A DNA stretch of 64,000 bases from Trebonia sp963771985 (GCA_963771985.1 CAVYVO010000022.1:773425-837424); one strand, 5' to 3'; counted from the stretch's first letter, positions 37,053 to 46,909 are shown. A program made the numbers and translations. Notes: a model not told the origin generated them from the sequence alone.

Positions 37053-37426
37053 GGGACTGCCTCCCCTGGGCCAGCGTCGGCTCCAGCAGCGCCGGGGAAC
37101 GCGGTGCGCGACAAGCACTCGAGTCCGCACGCCGTCCATCTCGATCTCCGGGCGGAAGATCGCTGGCTGCGCGCTGGTGGAAGTCGGGGCGACGATCAGT
37201 GTGGAGAGCAGAATCCCGTCGCTCTGGTCCGCCGCGCAAGCCTCAGCGCGTATCTCACCAGAATCCCCGAGCCGCTGCGCAGCCACCGTATCGCTCGGGC
37301 GATGGCGTTCATCGTCCGCGCCGCCACCGACCGCGAGCGGGCCCGGGCCAGCGGCCAGAGCGATATCGGGCTACGGTCGGCCGGAAGCCTCCCGTAATCA
37401 AGGACCAGTGACTCTCCCAGTACTTA

Positions 37427-37445
37427 TTAGGTAAGCCTAACCTTA
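37427..37445. promoter_or_regulatory. DtxR/IdeR-type iron box
   Basis: TTAGGTAAGCCTAACCTTA matches the IdeR/DmdR consensus TTAGGTTAGSCTAACCTAA at 17 of 19 positions. It lies about 80 bp before the NRAMP start and next to a TGTAAT -10-like box. Confidence 0.75.
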
Positions 37446-37525
37446 CCTGTAATGTGTCATGGTCGTGCTGGCGTGCCCGCGGTGATCGTGACCAGACGGA
37501 ACGGAAGAACTCACCGGGAGGATCC

Positions 37526-38851
37526 GTGACTTTCGCGGGCTCGGCGGATGCGGTGCCGGCACGTGCGACCGCGCCGGAAACGGCTCGCGCGCAAGCCGGC
37601 AAGACGGGCGGGACGCGCCGTACGATCCGGGTGCGGCTGGCCTTGGCCCTGCCGGTGATCCTGGGGCCTGGGCTGGTGGTGATGCTGGCCGACACCGACG
37701 CGGGCAGCCTGATCACCGCGGCCCAGTCGGGTGCCCGGTGGGGCTACCGGATGATCGTCCCGGAACTGGTGCTCATCCCTGTCCTGTATGTCGTGCAGGA
37801 GATGACGGTCCGGCTGGGCATCGTGAACGGCGTCGGCCACGGGACGCTGATCCGCCAGCGGTTCGGCCGCGGCTGGGCGATGCTGTCCGCCAGCACCTTG
37901 CTGCTCTCCGCGATCGGGGCGCTGATCAGCGAGTTCGCGGCTGTGGTCGGGGTGGGGGAGCTGTTCGGCGTTTCCCGCTGGCTGACCATCCCGGTCGCGA
38001 CCGCGTTCCTGGTCGGGGTGGGCATGACCGGCAGTTACCGGCGGGTCGAGCGGCTTGCGATCATGCTCGGGCTGGCCGAACTGGCCTTCATCCCGGCCAT
38101 GCTGCTGAGCCACCCGAGCGGCCGCGCCCTTGCCAGCGGCATCACCTCCATGCCGCTGGGCAACAGTTCTTACCTGTACCTGCTGGCGGCGAACGTGGGC
38201 GCGGTGATCATGCCGTGGATGATCTTCTACCAGCAGGGTGCGGTCATTGATAAGGGACTGACCCGGGTTGGCGTCCGCGGCGAGCGCATGGGCACCGCCG
38301 TTGGCGCAGTGCTCACCCAGGTGGTGATGATCGCGATGGTGGTCGCACTCGCCAGGGCCACCGACGGTCGGCGCGCGGGGGTCCCGCTGGCCACCGTGGG
38401 GCAGATCGCCGCCGCACTGCAGCCGCTCCTCGGCCCTGCCGGGGCGAAGATTCTCTTCGGCGCGGGCATGCTGGGGGCCGCCCTGGTGGCCGCCCTGGTC
38501 TCCTCACTGGCCGGCGCGTGGGGCCTGTCGGAGATCTTCGGCTGGGAACACTCCCTCAACCAGCGGCCAGGCCGCGCGAACTCCGGGTTCTTCGCCACCT
38601 ACACGGTCGCCCACGTGGCGGGCGCGATCCTCGTCCTGGCCAGCACCGGCCTGGTCGGCCTCACGGTGGGCGTGGAGGTCATGAACGCCCTGCTGCTGCC
38701 CATCGTCCTCGGGTTCCTGCTCGTCCTCGAGGCCACCGCGCTGCCGGCTGGCCAGCGGATGCGTGGCCTGCGCAGGTACCTGACCTGGGCGCTGTGCCTC
38801 ATCGTCATCGGCTTCGGCCTGTTCATGATCCCCGCGGCGCTCGGCCGGTGA
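37526..38851 (+). CDS. NRAMP-family Mn2+/Fe2+ transporter
   Basis: A 441-residue membrane protein with about eleven helices. The first-helix metal motif LADTDAGSLITAAQSGARW replaces the usual DPGN/DIG type, and the helix-6 motif is YLLAANVGAVIMPWMIFYQQ, where the canonical MPH is replaced by MPW. It therefore belongs to the divergent NRAMP-related group and its metal preference (Mn, Fe or Mg) is uncertain. The GTG at 37526 follows GGGAGG. An IdeR-type box upstream suggests repression by iron-loaded regulator. The N-terminal 40 residues are cytosolic. Confidence 0.8.
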   Translation: MTFAGSADAVPARATAPETARAQAGKTGGTRRTIRVRLALALPVILGPGLVVMLADTDAGSLITAAQSGARWGYRMIVPELVLIPVLYVVQEMTVRLGIVNGVGHGTLIRQRFGRGWAMLSASTLLLSAIGALISEFAAVVGVGELFGVSRWLTIPVATAFLVGVGMTGSYRRVERLAIMLGLAELAFIPAMLLSHPSGRALASGITSMPLGNSSYLYLLAANVGAVIMPWMIFYQQGAVIDKGLTRVGVRGERMGTAVGAVLTQVVMIAMVVALARATDGRRAGVPLATVGQIAAALQPLLGPAGAKILFGAGMLGAALVAALVSSLAGAWGLSEIFGWEHSLNQRPGRANSGFFATYTVAHVAGAILVLASTGLVGLTVGVEVMNALLLPIVLGFLLVLEATALPAGQRMRGLRRYLTWALCLIVIGFGLFMIPAALGR

Positions 38852-38899
38852 CCCTCCCATCGCTGGAGGCCTTGCTGCCGCGGGGAAGGAAGCAGTCGG

Positions 38900-40033
38900 T
38901 CACGGCAGCCCCTTCTCCGTGGTCGTATCGTGGGTCGCTGCGGTGCCGGAGGAGGGCACCGGCGCCCCGGATGCGGGTTCCTCCGGGTGGCGGGCGAGCC
39001 GGGCGAGGAACGCCGCGGCGACCAGCGCCCACATGGCGACGGCGACCCAGAGCATGAACCGGGCGAGGGGTTCCATGAACGTCAGGCGGGCCGCTTTCCC
39101 GAAGGTCAGCGTGGCCACGCTGTACATGCCGAGGGGAAAGACGACGCTCCACAGGGTGGGCTCGTAGCTGAGCGGCCAGTGCCGCCGGACGTGCCGCCAC
39201 AGGCCGAGGATGACCAGCAGCGGGATCCACCAGGTGCCGAACGCCCACAGCGCGAAGGTAAACCCCTCCACGAAGCCGGCGGTCGCCCGGACGACCGGGA
39301 TGTCCGCGGGAAGGGTCAGGTCCCGGGCGCCGGCCAGCACGGAGATCGCGGTGGCGCCCATCAGGATCCAGTACGGCGGCCCGAGGGTGGCCGGTGTCAT
39401 GGGGACGGTGAGCCAGTGCATCAGGATCAGCACGACGACCATCAGGTAGAGCACCAGCCCGACGGACCACAGCCCGGTGGCGACCGGGGCCAGCAAGGCT
39501 GACTGCGAGGGCCAGACCGGGACCAGGATCGCCGCGGCGACCGAGAGGGACTGGGTGGCGACGATCCACAGCAGCCAGCTGCCGTCGACGCCGCCGAGGA
39601 CCGAGTCGCGTGTCCGGGCGAGCAGCACGCTGGCGGGCACGCCGTAGGTCAGCAGCAGCCAGACGGCGGCGGCGAGGGCGGCCAGGATCGCGGTGGCAAG
39701 CGGATGCCCGCCGAGTGCGAGCCGGATCCCCAGCACGTCCAGGCCGGCGGTGATGGTGAAGAACCCGAACGCCCGCTCCGGTGCATGAAAGTCGGCGACC
39801 ACCCTGGAGCGGAAGTACACCAGACGGGCGCCCAGTGCCACCGCGAGCACGACGAGCCCGGCCGAGGCGGCGGCCAGCAGCGCCAGCGACAGCCACGACG
39901 GCCCGAGCAGGAACACCCCGGTGGAGATGATCCCGGTGGCCATGACGAACGCGAAGTAGCTGGGGGGCAGGTCCCGGACAGCGGTGGCTGCCCGGCTCGC
40001 GGCCGGGGTCCGCCTGCGCGCATCGATGCTCAC
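38900..40033 (-). CDS. TDT/SLAC1-family anion channel or exporter (TehA-like)
   Basis: A 377-residue protein with ten predicted helices. PPSYFAFVMATGIISTGVFL is the TDT start, and HAPERAFGFFTITAGLDVLG and GFVEGFTFALWAFGTWWIPL are typical of the tellurite-resistance/dicarboxylate transporter and SLAC1 family. The gene starts 31 bp after narI on the same strand, so it probably belongs to the nar operon. SLAC1 homologues conduct nitrate and chloride; sulfite and dicarboxylate export are known for other members. No NarK gene is present in this window, so nitrate or nitrite movement is a reasonable guess, not shown. Confidence 0.8.
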   Translation of the reverse strand: MSIDARRRTPAASRAATAVRDLPPSYFAFVMATGIISTGVFLLGPSWLSLALLAAASAGLVVLAVALGARLVYFRSRVVADFHAPERAFGFFTITAGLDVLGIRLALGGHPLATAILAALAAAVWLLLTYGVPASVLLARTRDSVLGGVDGSWLLWIVATQSLSVAAAILVPVWPSQSALLAPVATGLWSVGLVLYLMVVVLILMHWLTVPMTPATLGPPYWILMGATAISVLAGARDLTLPADIPVVRATAGFVEGFTFALWAFGTWWIPLLVILGLWRHVRRHWPLSYEPTLWSVVFPLGMYSVATLTFGKAARLTFMEPLARFMLWVAVAMWALVAAAFLARLARHPEEPASGAPVPSSGTAATHDTTTEKGLP

Positions 40034-40064
40034 AGTTGCGATTTCTCCAGGGGTTGACGGCGGC

Positions 40065-40817
40065 CTAGTAGGGGACGCCGATCTTGCGCCAGCGGCGGCC
40101 GCTGGTGCCCGGCTCGGCGGGCCGGGCGGCGACGCGGCTGCGGTAGACGATGTAGGGCCGCCACAGGTACCACAGCGGGACGCTCCAGGCGTGCACGAGC
40201 CGGCTGAACGGCCACACCATCCAGATCAGCCAGGCGGACGCGGCATGCACCTGGTAGACGACCGGTGCGTTCGCGATCGCCGTGACGTCGGGGGAACCGC
40301 TGAACAGGCCGCGGAACCAGGGGGCGACGGTGGTGCGGTAGTCGTAGCCGTGGCCGAGCAGGTTGACGAACAAGGTCGGGATGATCCCGGTCACGATGAT
40401 GACGAGCAGCAGGATCAGCGTCAGGTAGTCGACCGGGCTGGTGGTCGCCCGGACCCGGGGCACCAGCAGCCGCCGCCCGGCCAGGATGACCACCCCGGCG
40501 ATGATCAGCACGGCCGCGAGCGTCCCCGCGCTGGCGGAGAACCACCGGTACACGTTCTCGGGGATGCCGATGGCGTGGGTCCAGCGTTCGGGGATCAGGA
40601 CGCCGATGACGTGGCCGGCGATAGCGGCGAAGGTGCCGTAGTGGAAGATGGGGGAGCCCCATTTGAGCAGCCGCCGCTCCTGCAGCTGGGTGGACCGGCT
40701 GGTCCAGCCGAACTGGTCATACCGCCACCGCCAGACGTGGCCGACGACGAAGATGCCGAGTGCCAGGTAGGGCAGGGCCACCCACACGAAGATCTGCCAC
40801 GCGCTGGTGTTGCTCAT
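40065..40817 (-). CDS. narI: Respiratory nitrate reductase gamma subunit (cytochrome b)
   Basis: A 250-residue membrane subunit with five helices. GHVWRWRYDQFGW, HYGTFAAIAGHVIGVL and VYQVHAASAWLIWMVWPFSR with LVHAW carry the histidines that ligate the two b haems. It takes electrons from menaquinol and passes them to NarH. The ATG overlaps the end of narJ (ATGA). The last 30 residues are basic and cytosolic. Length is slightly above the usual 225-240. Confidence 0.95.
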   Translation of the reverse strand: MSNTSAWQIFVWVALPYLALGIFVVGHVWRWRYDQFGWTSRSTQLQERRLLKWGSPIFHYGTFAAIAGHVIGVLIPERWTHAIGIPENVYRWFSASAGTLAAVLIIAGVVILAGRRLLVPRVRATTSPVDYLTLILLLVIIVTGIIPTLFVNLLGHGYDYRTTVAPWFRGLFSGSPDVTAIANAPVVYQVHAASAWLIWMVWPFSRLVHAWSVPLWYLWRPYIVYRSRVAARPAEPGTSGRRWRKIGVPY

Positions 40818-41443
40818 CGCGAGGCCCCCTCAAGGTAGTCCGGCGGCGCGAACGGCTCCAGGCCGACCTCTTCGGCCGGCGGTCCGGACTCCCAGAAGCG
40901 CCGCACCAGGGCCTGGTCTGGCCGGCGCAGCGCGGGAAGCTGCGCGCAGACGGCCTCGATGACGTCGGCGTACGGAGACGGGGCGTCGCGCAGCGCCCGC
41001 AGCAGGAGTTCAAGGTCGGCGCGGTGCGCGCGCAGCAGCTTCTCGCCGCGCGGGTGCAGCGCCGCGAAGTCGAGGACAAGCGGCAGGTAGTCCGGCAGCT
41101 CCCCGCCCGCCTCCCCTTCCCCCTTCACTGGCTCGAATCCGGCGGCCCGGTAGGCGGCCTTGAAGGACAGCATGGCCATCCCGCGCTTGCGGGTGTCGCC
41201 GTACCGGTAATAGGTCAGGTAAAGCGCGCAGCGCCGGCGCAGGTCGAACGTCTCCACGTAGTGCCTGGCGACGGTATCCGGCGAGGTGCCGCTCAGCCAT
41301 TCCAGGAATATCCCGAACGGGCGGCGGCTGGCTCTGGGGGCCGCACTGGCCGCCTCGGCGAGCTGACCGAGACCGTCGAACAGCGCGACGGTCGGGTACT
41401 GCAACAGCACCGACGCCAGCTTGAACGGTGACACTCCGGTCAT
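40814..41443 (-). CDS. narJ: Nitrate reductase molybdenum cofactor assembly chaperone
   Basis: A 209-residue all-helical chaperone of the TorD/NarJ type: LASVLLQYPTVALFDGLGQL, YVETFDLRRRCALYLTYYRY and GDTRKRGMAMLSFKAAYRAA are the family signature. It binds the NarG N-terminus while the molybdenum cofactor and FeS cluster are inserted and is not part of the final enzyme. It overlaps narH and narI by four bases each, so all four subunits are translated together. Confidence 0.95.
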   Translation of the reverse strand: MTGVSPFKLASVLLQYPTVALFDGLGQLAEAASAAPRASRRPFGIFLEWLSGTSPDTVARHYVETFDLRRRCALYLTYYRYGDTRKRGMAMLSFKAAYRAAGFEPVKGEGEAGGELPDYLPLVLDFAALHPRGEKLLRAHRADLELLLRALRDAPSPYADVIEAVCAQLPALRRPDQALVRRFWESGPPAEEVGLEPFAPPDYLEGASR

Positions 41444-42987
41444 GACCCGTCTCCCCGGGGCGACAGGTCCAGATGGAGGCGTCCGTCGCCGTCACGGAAC
41501 GGGCCCGGCCCGCTCGGCGGGTGGAACTCGTCCGGGCCGCCGGGCTGGGCGCAGAACAGCTGCTCGTGCTGGGCCATCAGCCGCCCGGCGTCCTCGGCGT
41601 GCGCGGGCGGGATGACGTACCGCTCGTCGTACTTGGCGATGGCCAGCAGCCGGTACAGGCCGGCGAGATCAGCCTGGGTGGCGCCGACCGATTCGGCCAG
41701 CCCTTCCGGGACGTCCAGCCCGAGCTGTTCCGCGCGCATCTGGGTGCGGACAGCGGCCAGGGTGCGGAGCACCCGCCGGACCGGGCCGGGATCCCCGGCG
41801 GTGAAGAGATTGGCCAGGTACTCGCAGGGCACGCGCAGCGCCTCGATGGCCGCGAAAACCTGGTCCGGGTCGGCGGCGTCGTACCCGGCGGCATGCACGA
41901 CGTCAGCGACCGGGGACAGCGGCGGGATGTACCAGACCATCGGCAGGGTGCGGTACTCCGGATGCAGCGGGAGTGCCACCCGGTGCCGGGTGATTAGCGC
42001 GTGGACCGGCGAGCGGCGTGCCGCGTCCAGCCAGTCGGCCGGGATGCCCTGGCGGGCGGCCGCGGCTCGCACGTCGGGGTCTTCCGGGTCGAGGAAGACC
42101 GAGAGCTGCGCGTGGTACAGGTCACGGGGATCGGGAGTGGCCGCGGCGGCCAGCACGGCATCGGCGTCGTAAAGGACAAGCCCGAGGTAGCGCAGCCGGC
42201 CGACGCAGGTTTCCGAGCAGATGGTGGGCTGCCCGGCCTCGATGCGGGGAAAGCACAGCGTGCACTTTTCCGCTTTGCCGGTGCGGTGATTGAAGTACAC
42301 CTTCTTGTACGGGCAGCCGGAGACGCAGAACCGCCAGCCGCGGCAGCGGTCCTGGTCGACCAGCACGATCCCGTCCTCTTCGCGCTTGTACATCGCGCCG
42401 GAGGGGCAGGAGGCGACGCAGGACGGGTTGAGGCAGTGCTCGCAGATCCGCGGCAGGTAGAACATAAAGACCTGCTCGAAGGCGAGCTTTACCGCCTCCC
42501 CGAGCCCGGCCAGGTCCGGGTCCTGCGCGGCGTGTGACGGACCGCCCGCCAGGTCGTCGTCCCAGTTGCTGCCCCACGTGACGCGCATGTCCCGGCCGGT
42601 GAGCGCGGAGATGGAGTGCGCGCTCGGGGTGAGCGTTCCGGCCGGGGCCTGGATCAGCGTCTGGTAGTCGTAGGTCCACGGGTCGCCGTAGTCGTCGATC
42701 GTGGGCAGGTCCGGGTTGTAGAAGATGGACAGCAGCCGCCGCAGCCGGCCGCCCGCCTTGAGCTGTAGCCGGCCCTTGCGGTCCAGGGTCCAGCCGCCCT
42801 TCCACTGGTCTTGATCCTCGTAGCGGCGCGGGTAGCCGGTGCCGGGCTTGGTCTCGACGTTGTTGAAGTAGACGTACTCGGTGCCGGGCCGGTTGGTCCA
42901 CACCTGCTTGCAGGTGACCGAGCAGGTGTGGCAGCCGATGCACTTGTCGAGGTTCATCACCATCGCCATCTGGGCCATGACGCGCAT
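41440..42987 (-). CDS. narH: Respiratory nitrate reductase beta subunit (iron-sulfur)
   Basis: A 515-residue electron-transfer subunit. CIGCHTCSVTCKQVW, CEHCLNPSCVASCPSGAMY, CRGWRFCVSGCPYKKVYFNH and CTLCFPRIEAGQPTICSETC give the cysteine sets for three [4Fe-4S] clusters and one [3Fe-4S] cluster; the tryptophan in CRGWRFC marks the latter. The ATG at 42985-42987 (MRVMAQMAMVMNLDKCIGC) overlaps the narG stop by one base (TGATG). A longer in-frame reading to 43407 runs antiparallel to narG sequence and is not real. It passes electrons from NarI haem to NarG. Confidence 0.95.
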   Translation of the reverse strand: MRVMAQMAMVMNLDKCIGCHTCSVTCKQVWTNRPGTEYVYFNNVETKPGTGYPRRYEDQDQWKGGWTLDRKGRLQLKAGGRLRRLLSIFYNPDLPTIDDYGDPWTYDYQTLIQAPAGTLTPSAHSISALTGRDMRVTWGSNWDDDLAGGPSHAAQDPDLAGLGEAVKLAFEQVFMFYLPRICEHCLNPSCVASCPSGAMYKREEDGIVLVDQDRCRGWRFCVSGCPYKKVYFNHRTGKAEKCTLCFPRIEAGQPTICSETCVGRLRYLGLVLYDADAVLAAAATPDPRDLYHAQLSVFLDPEDPDVRAAAARQGIPADWLDAARRSPVHALITRHRVALPLHPEYRTLPMVWYIPPLSPVADVVHAAGYDAADPDQVFAAIEALRVPCEYLANLFTAGDPGPVRRVLRTLAAVRTQMRAEQLGLDVPEGLAESVGATQADLAGLYRLLAIAKYDERYVIPPAHAEDAGRLMAQHEQLFCAQPGGPDEFHPPSGPGPFRDGDGRLHLDLSPRGDGS

Positions 42988-45900
42988 CAGAACTCCACCT
43001 CCTGGGAGCGGCGGCGGATGACGGCGATCTCGTCGCGCTGGTTGCCGGTGGGGCCGTAGTAGTTGAACGCGAACGACAGCTGCCCGTACCCGCCGATCAG
43101 GTGCGTGGGCTTGATCACCAGGCGGGTCAGCGAGTTGTCCGAGCCGCCGTGCCAGCCGGATATCTCCGACTTCGGCGTCATCAGGTGCCGGTCCTTGGCG
43201 TGGTACATGTACACCGTGCCCTTCGGCATCCGGTGGCTGACCACGGCTCGGCAGGTGACCACGCCGTTGCGGTTCCATGCCTCGATCCAGTCGTTGTCCG
43301 CGGCGCCGATCGCCGCGGCGTCGGCCGGGCTGAGCCAGATCACCGGGCCGCCGCGGAACAATCTGAGCATGTGCAGGTTGTCGGCGTACTCGGAGTGGAT
43401 CGACCACTTCGAGTGCGGTGTCAGGTACCGGACCGTGATCTCGGGCCGCCCGTCATCGGGCAGTCCCTGGTCCCCGAAATGGCGGCGGTAGTCCAGCGGC
43501 GGCCGGTAGCCGGGCAGCGCCTCGCCGTACTCGTGGATCCAGTCGTGGTCCAGGAAGAAGTGCATCCGCCCGGTGAGGGTGTGCCATGGTTTCTTCCGCT
43601 CCACGTTGACGGTGAAGGGCGAGTAGCGCCGCCCCCCGGTCTCGCTGCCGGACCATTCCGGGGAGGTGATCACCGCGCGCGGCTGCACCTGGGTGTCAGC
43701 GAACGTGATCTTGTCCCCGGCCCGCTCTTCGGCCAGGTCGGCGAGCCGAACGCCGGTCCGTTTCTCCAGTTCCCGCCAGGCCGCCACGGCGACCTGGCCG
43801 TTGGTGGTGCCGGACAGCGCCAGGATCGCCTCGGCCACGTGCACGTCCCGGGACAGCGCCGGGCGGCCGTCCGCGACCCCGCCGCGCACCGTCCCGTTCG
43901 CATGCCGCAGGTAGTCCACCGCCTCCGCCGGAACCCAGGTGACGCCCTTGACCGAGCTGCCGAGGGTGTCCGTCAGCGGGCCGAGCGCGCCCATCTTCGC
44001 CGCGGTCGCCGGGTAGTCCCGCTCGACGGTCACCAGCCGCGGCATGGTCACGCCGGGCACCGGGTCGCACTCTCCCGCCTTCCAGTCCCGGACCTGGCCG
44101 CCGGGCTGGGCCAGCTCGTCCGGCGTGTCGTGCATCAGCGGCGCGGCGACCACGTCGGTGCGCTTGCCGAGGTGCTTCGCGGCCAGGCCGGAGAACTCGG
44201 CGGCGATCGCGGTGAACGCGTCGAAGTCAGTGCGGGTCTCCCACGGCGGTGCGATCGCCGGGTTGAACGAGTGCACGAACGGGTGCATGTCGGTGGTGGA
44301 GATGTCGTGCTTCTCGTACCAGGTGGCCGCGGGCAGCACCACGTCGGCGAACGTGCAGGTGCTGGTCATCCGGAAGTCGATCGTCGTCAGCAGGTCCAGC
44401 TTGCCGCGCGGCGCCTCCTCCCGCCACGTCACCTCCGCCGGGCGCAGGCTCTCCGGTGATTCCTCCGCCCGGACCGCGTCGTGCGTGCCGAGCAGGTGCC
44501 GCATGAAGTACTCCATGCCCTTGCCGGACGAGCCGAGCAGGTTGGCCCGCCAGACGGTGAGCACCCGCGGCCAGTTCGCCGGGTCGTCCGGGTCCTCGGC
44601 GGCGAACCGCAGGCGGCCTTCCCGGAGCTCGCGAACAACGTAGTCCTGGACAGTCAGCCCGGCACGTTCGGACTCATCGAAAAGATCAAGCGGATTGCGG
44701 CCGAAAGCGGGGTGCGACGGAGTCCAGCCGAGGCGGGATGCCTGCGCCACGCAGTCGGCGAAGGTCTGCCCCGCGAACATGCCGCGGCCGAGCGGGCTGG
44801 CCAGCTCCGCGGGGCCGAACTTCTCGTACCGCCACTGGTCGGTGTGCAGGTAGAAGAACGACGTCCCGGTCATGTGCCGAGGCGGGCGCTGCCAGTCCAG
44901 CGCGAACGCCACCTGCTGCCACCCGGCCAGCGGGCGGACCTTTTCCTGCCCCACGTAGTGCGCCCAGCCGCCGCCGTTGACCCCCTGGCAGCCGCACAGC
45001 ATGATCAGCGTGAAGAACGTCCGGTAGATCTCATCCGAGTGGTACCAATGGTTGGTGCCCGCGCCCATCGTGATCATCGACCGGCCCCGGGACAGCTCCG
45101 CGTTGCGGGCGAACTCCCGCGCCACCCGGGCCGCCGCGGCGGCGGGCACGGAGGTGATCGGCTCCTGCCAGGCCGGCGTACCCGGCGCGCTCGCGTCGTC
45201 GTAGCTTTCCGGCCATTCGCCCGGCAAGCCCTCGCGGGGCACCGCGTACTGGGCCATCAGCACGTCGAAGACCGTCGTCACCAGGTGGTCGCCGATCCGG
45301 GTGACAGGGACGCCGCGGCGGACCGACGTGCCACCCTCGGTGGGTCCGGTGTCGAACCGGGGCAGGTCCACCGGGACCGCCTGGTCGTGGCGGCCGTACA
45401 GGGTGAGCACCGGGTCGATGCCTTCGAGATCGAGGTTCCACTTGCCAAGGCCGGACTCGGTGAAGCGGAATCCCAGCGAGCCGTTCGGGATCCGCGGCTC
45501 GCCAGTCGCGGAATCTAGGACAACCGTCTTATGAGCCGCGCCTTCAGCCTGCTCGCCCGGGGGGACGACCCCCCCGAACCCCCCCGGAGAAACCACCGAG
45601 TCGCCCTCGCCGGGGGCGTACAGGTCCGCGGCGGTCAGGAACCGGCCCGGCACATATCCGTCGCCGTTCTCGCGCAGGGTCACCAGGAACGGGGCGTCGG
45701 TGTAGGTCTTCACGTACTCGGTGAAGTAGGGCACCTGCCGGTCGCGGAAGAACTCCGTCAGCACCACGTGGCCCATCGCCATGGCCAGCGCGCCGTCGGT
45801 GCCGGGCGCGGCCGGCAGCCAGTCGTCGGCGAACTTGGTGTGGTCGGAGTAGTCGGGGGAGACCACCACGACCTTCTGCCCCCGGTACCGTGCCTCGGTC

Positions 45901-46814
45901 ATGAAGTGCGCGTCCGGCGTCCGGGTGATCGGCAGGTTGGTGCCCCAGATGATCAGGTACGCGGCGTTCCACCAGTCCCCGGACTCCGGCACGTCGGTCT
46001 GGTCGCCGAACACCTGCGGCGAGGCGATCGGCATGTCCGCGTACCAGTCGTAGAACGACAGGATCGTGCCGCCGATGAGGCTGAGGAAGCGGGTCCCAGC
46101 GGCGTAGGAGACCTGCGACATCGCCGGGATCGGGGAGAAGCCCACGACCCGGTCCGGCCCGTAGGCCTGGACGGTGTGCACGTGCGCGGCGGCGATCAGC
46201 TCGGTCGCCTCAGGCCATGTCGAGCGGACGAAGCCGCCCTTGCCGCGAGCCTGCTTGTACCGCTTCGAGCGCTCCGGATCGCCGGTGATCTCCGCCCAGG
46301 CATCCACCGGGTCGCCTAGGCGCTGCTTCGCCTCGCGCCAGAGCTGGAGCAACTCGCCCCGCACGTAGGGGTACCGGACCCGCGAGGGGGAGTAGGTGTA
46401 CCAGGAGAACGACGCGCCGCGCGGGCAGCCCCGCGGCTCGTACTCCGGCGAGTCCGGGCCGGTGGACGGGTAGTCGGTCTGCTGGGTCTCCCAGGTGATG
46501 ATCCCGTCCTTGACGTACACCTTCCACGAGCACGAACCGGTGCAGTTCACCCCGTGGGTGGACCGCACAACCTTGTCGTGCCGCCAGCGTTCGCGGTAGA
46601 ACTCCTCCGCCCCGCGCCCGCCTTCGCGGTGCACCTCGCGGAAGTCCGCGCTCGGCGTCCCGCCGGGCACGAAGAACTGCGCCTTACGCAGCAACTGCTC
46701 GACCGGCTCCCCGGCCGGCAGTAGCGGGGCGAGCAGGCCGCGGGCCCCCCCGTCGGGGGTGGTCAGTGCCTGCCTGCCGGGTGCGTCTTCGTGCTGTGTG
46801 ATCGGCTCGGCCAC
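42987..46814 (-). CDS. narG: Respiratory nitrate reductase alpha subunit (molybdenum)
   Basis: A 1275-residue catalytic subunit that reduces nitrate to nitrite at Mo-bisMGD. Near the start are HGVNCTGSCSWKVYVKDG (FS0 cluster ligands) and YEPRGCPRGASFSWYTYSPS; IIWGTNLPITRTPDAHF holds the region of the molybdenum aspartate; the C-terminal molydopterin dinucleotide domain ends VIKPTHLIGGYGQLSFAFNY. The length is full and no frameshift is seen in 3.8 kb. The GTG at 46814 follows AAGGGGG. The protein stays on the cytoplasmic face. It heads narGHJI. Expression is likely induced by low oxygen, which DevRS could contribute to; no box was found. Confidence 0.97.
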   Translation of the reverse strand: MAEPITQHEDAPGRQALTTPDGGARGLLAPLLPAGEPVEQLLRKAQFFVPGGTPSADFREVHREGGRGAEEFYRERWRHDKVVRSTHGVNCTGSCSWKVYVKDGIITWETQQTDYPSTGPDSPEYEPRGCPRGASFSWYTYSPSRVRYPYVRGELLQLWREAKQRLGDPVDAWAEITGDPERSKRYKQARGKGGFVRSTWPEATELIAAAHVHTVQAYGPDRVVGFSPIPAMSQVSYAAGTRFLSLIGGTILSFYDWYADMPIASPQVFGDQTDVPESGDWWNAAYLIIWGTNLPITRTPDAHFMTEARYRGQKVVVVSPDYSDHTKFADDWLPAAPGTDGALAMAMGHVVLTEFFRDRQVPYFTEYVKTYTDAPFLVTLRENGDGYVPGRFLTAADLYAPGEGDSVVSPGGFGGVVPPGEQAEGAAHKTVVLDSATGEPRIPNGSLGFRFTESGLGKWNLDLEGIDPVLTLYGRHDQAVPVDLPRFDTGPTEGGTSVRRGVPVTRIGDHLVTTVFDVLMAQYAVPREGLPGEWPESYDDASAPGTPAWQEPITSVPAAAAARVAREFARNAELSRGRSMITMGAGTNHWYHSDEIYRTFFTLIMLCGCQGVNGGGWAHYVGQEKVRPLAGWQQVAFALDWQRPPRHMTGTSFFYLHTDQWRYEKFGPAELASPLGRGMFAGQTFADCVAQASRLGWTPSHPAFGRNPLDLFDESERAGLTVQDYVVRELREGRLRFAAEDPDDPANWPRVLTVWRANLLGSSGKGMEYFMRHLLGTHDAVRAEESPESLRPAEVTWREEAPRGKLDLLTTIDFRMTSTCTFADVVLPAATWYEKHDISTTDMHPFVHSFNPAIAPPWETRTDFDAFTAIAAEFSGLAAKHLGKRTDVVAAPLMHDTPDELAQPGGQVRDWKAGECDPVPGVTMPRLVTVERDYPATAAKMGALGPLTDTLGSSVKGVTWVPAEAVDYLRHANGTVRGGVADGRPALSRDVHVAEAILALSGTTNGQVAVAAWRELEKRTGVRLADLAEERAGDKITFADTQVQPRAVITSPEWSGSETGGRRYSPFTVNVERKKPWHTLTGRMHFFLDHDWIHEYGEALPGYRPPLDYRRHFGDQGLPDDGRPEITVRYLTPHSKWSIHSEYADNLHMLRLFRGGPVIWLSPADAAAIGAADNDWIEAWNRNGVVTCRAVVSHRMPKGTVYMYHAKDRHLMTPKSEISGWHGGSDNSLTRLVIKPTHLIGGYGQLSFAFNYYGPTGNQRDEIAVIRRRSQEVEF

Positions 46815-46909
46815 CTAACCCCCTTGTCAGGTTTCGCGGCCGGCTCATGCCGCCTTATGGGTAAACGCCTATCACTATCACCCCGGCACCGCGCAAGAGG
46901 CCCGGGGAA

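Larger units (their letters stand above)
37011..37525. other. Region with repeat, possible gene fragment and iron-box promoter
   Basis: About 515 bp. Holds palindrome copy 3 and the promoter of the NRAMP gene. A plus-strand stretch ending at 37397 (YLTRIPEPLRSHRIARAMAF) looks protein-like and may be the tail of a degraded regulator; I cannot name it. Confidence 0.4.

Noticed and set aside
43101..44459. 452-codon plus-strand open frame antisense to narG
   Set aside because: Lies wholly within narG and has no recognisable domain.
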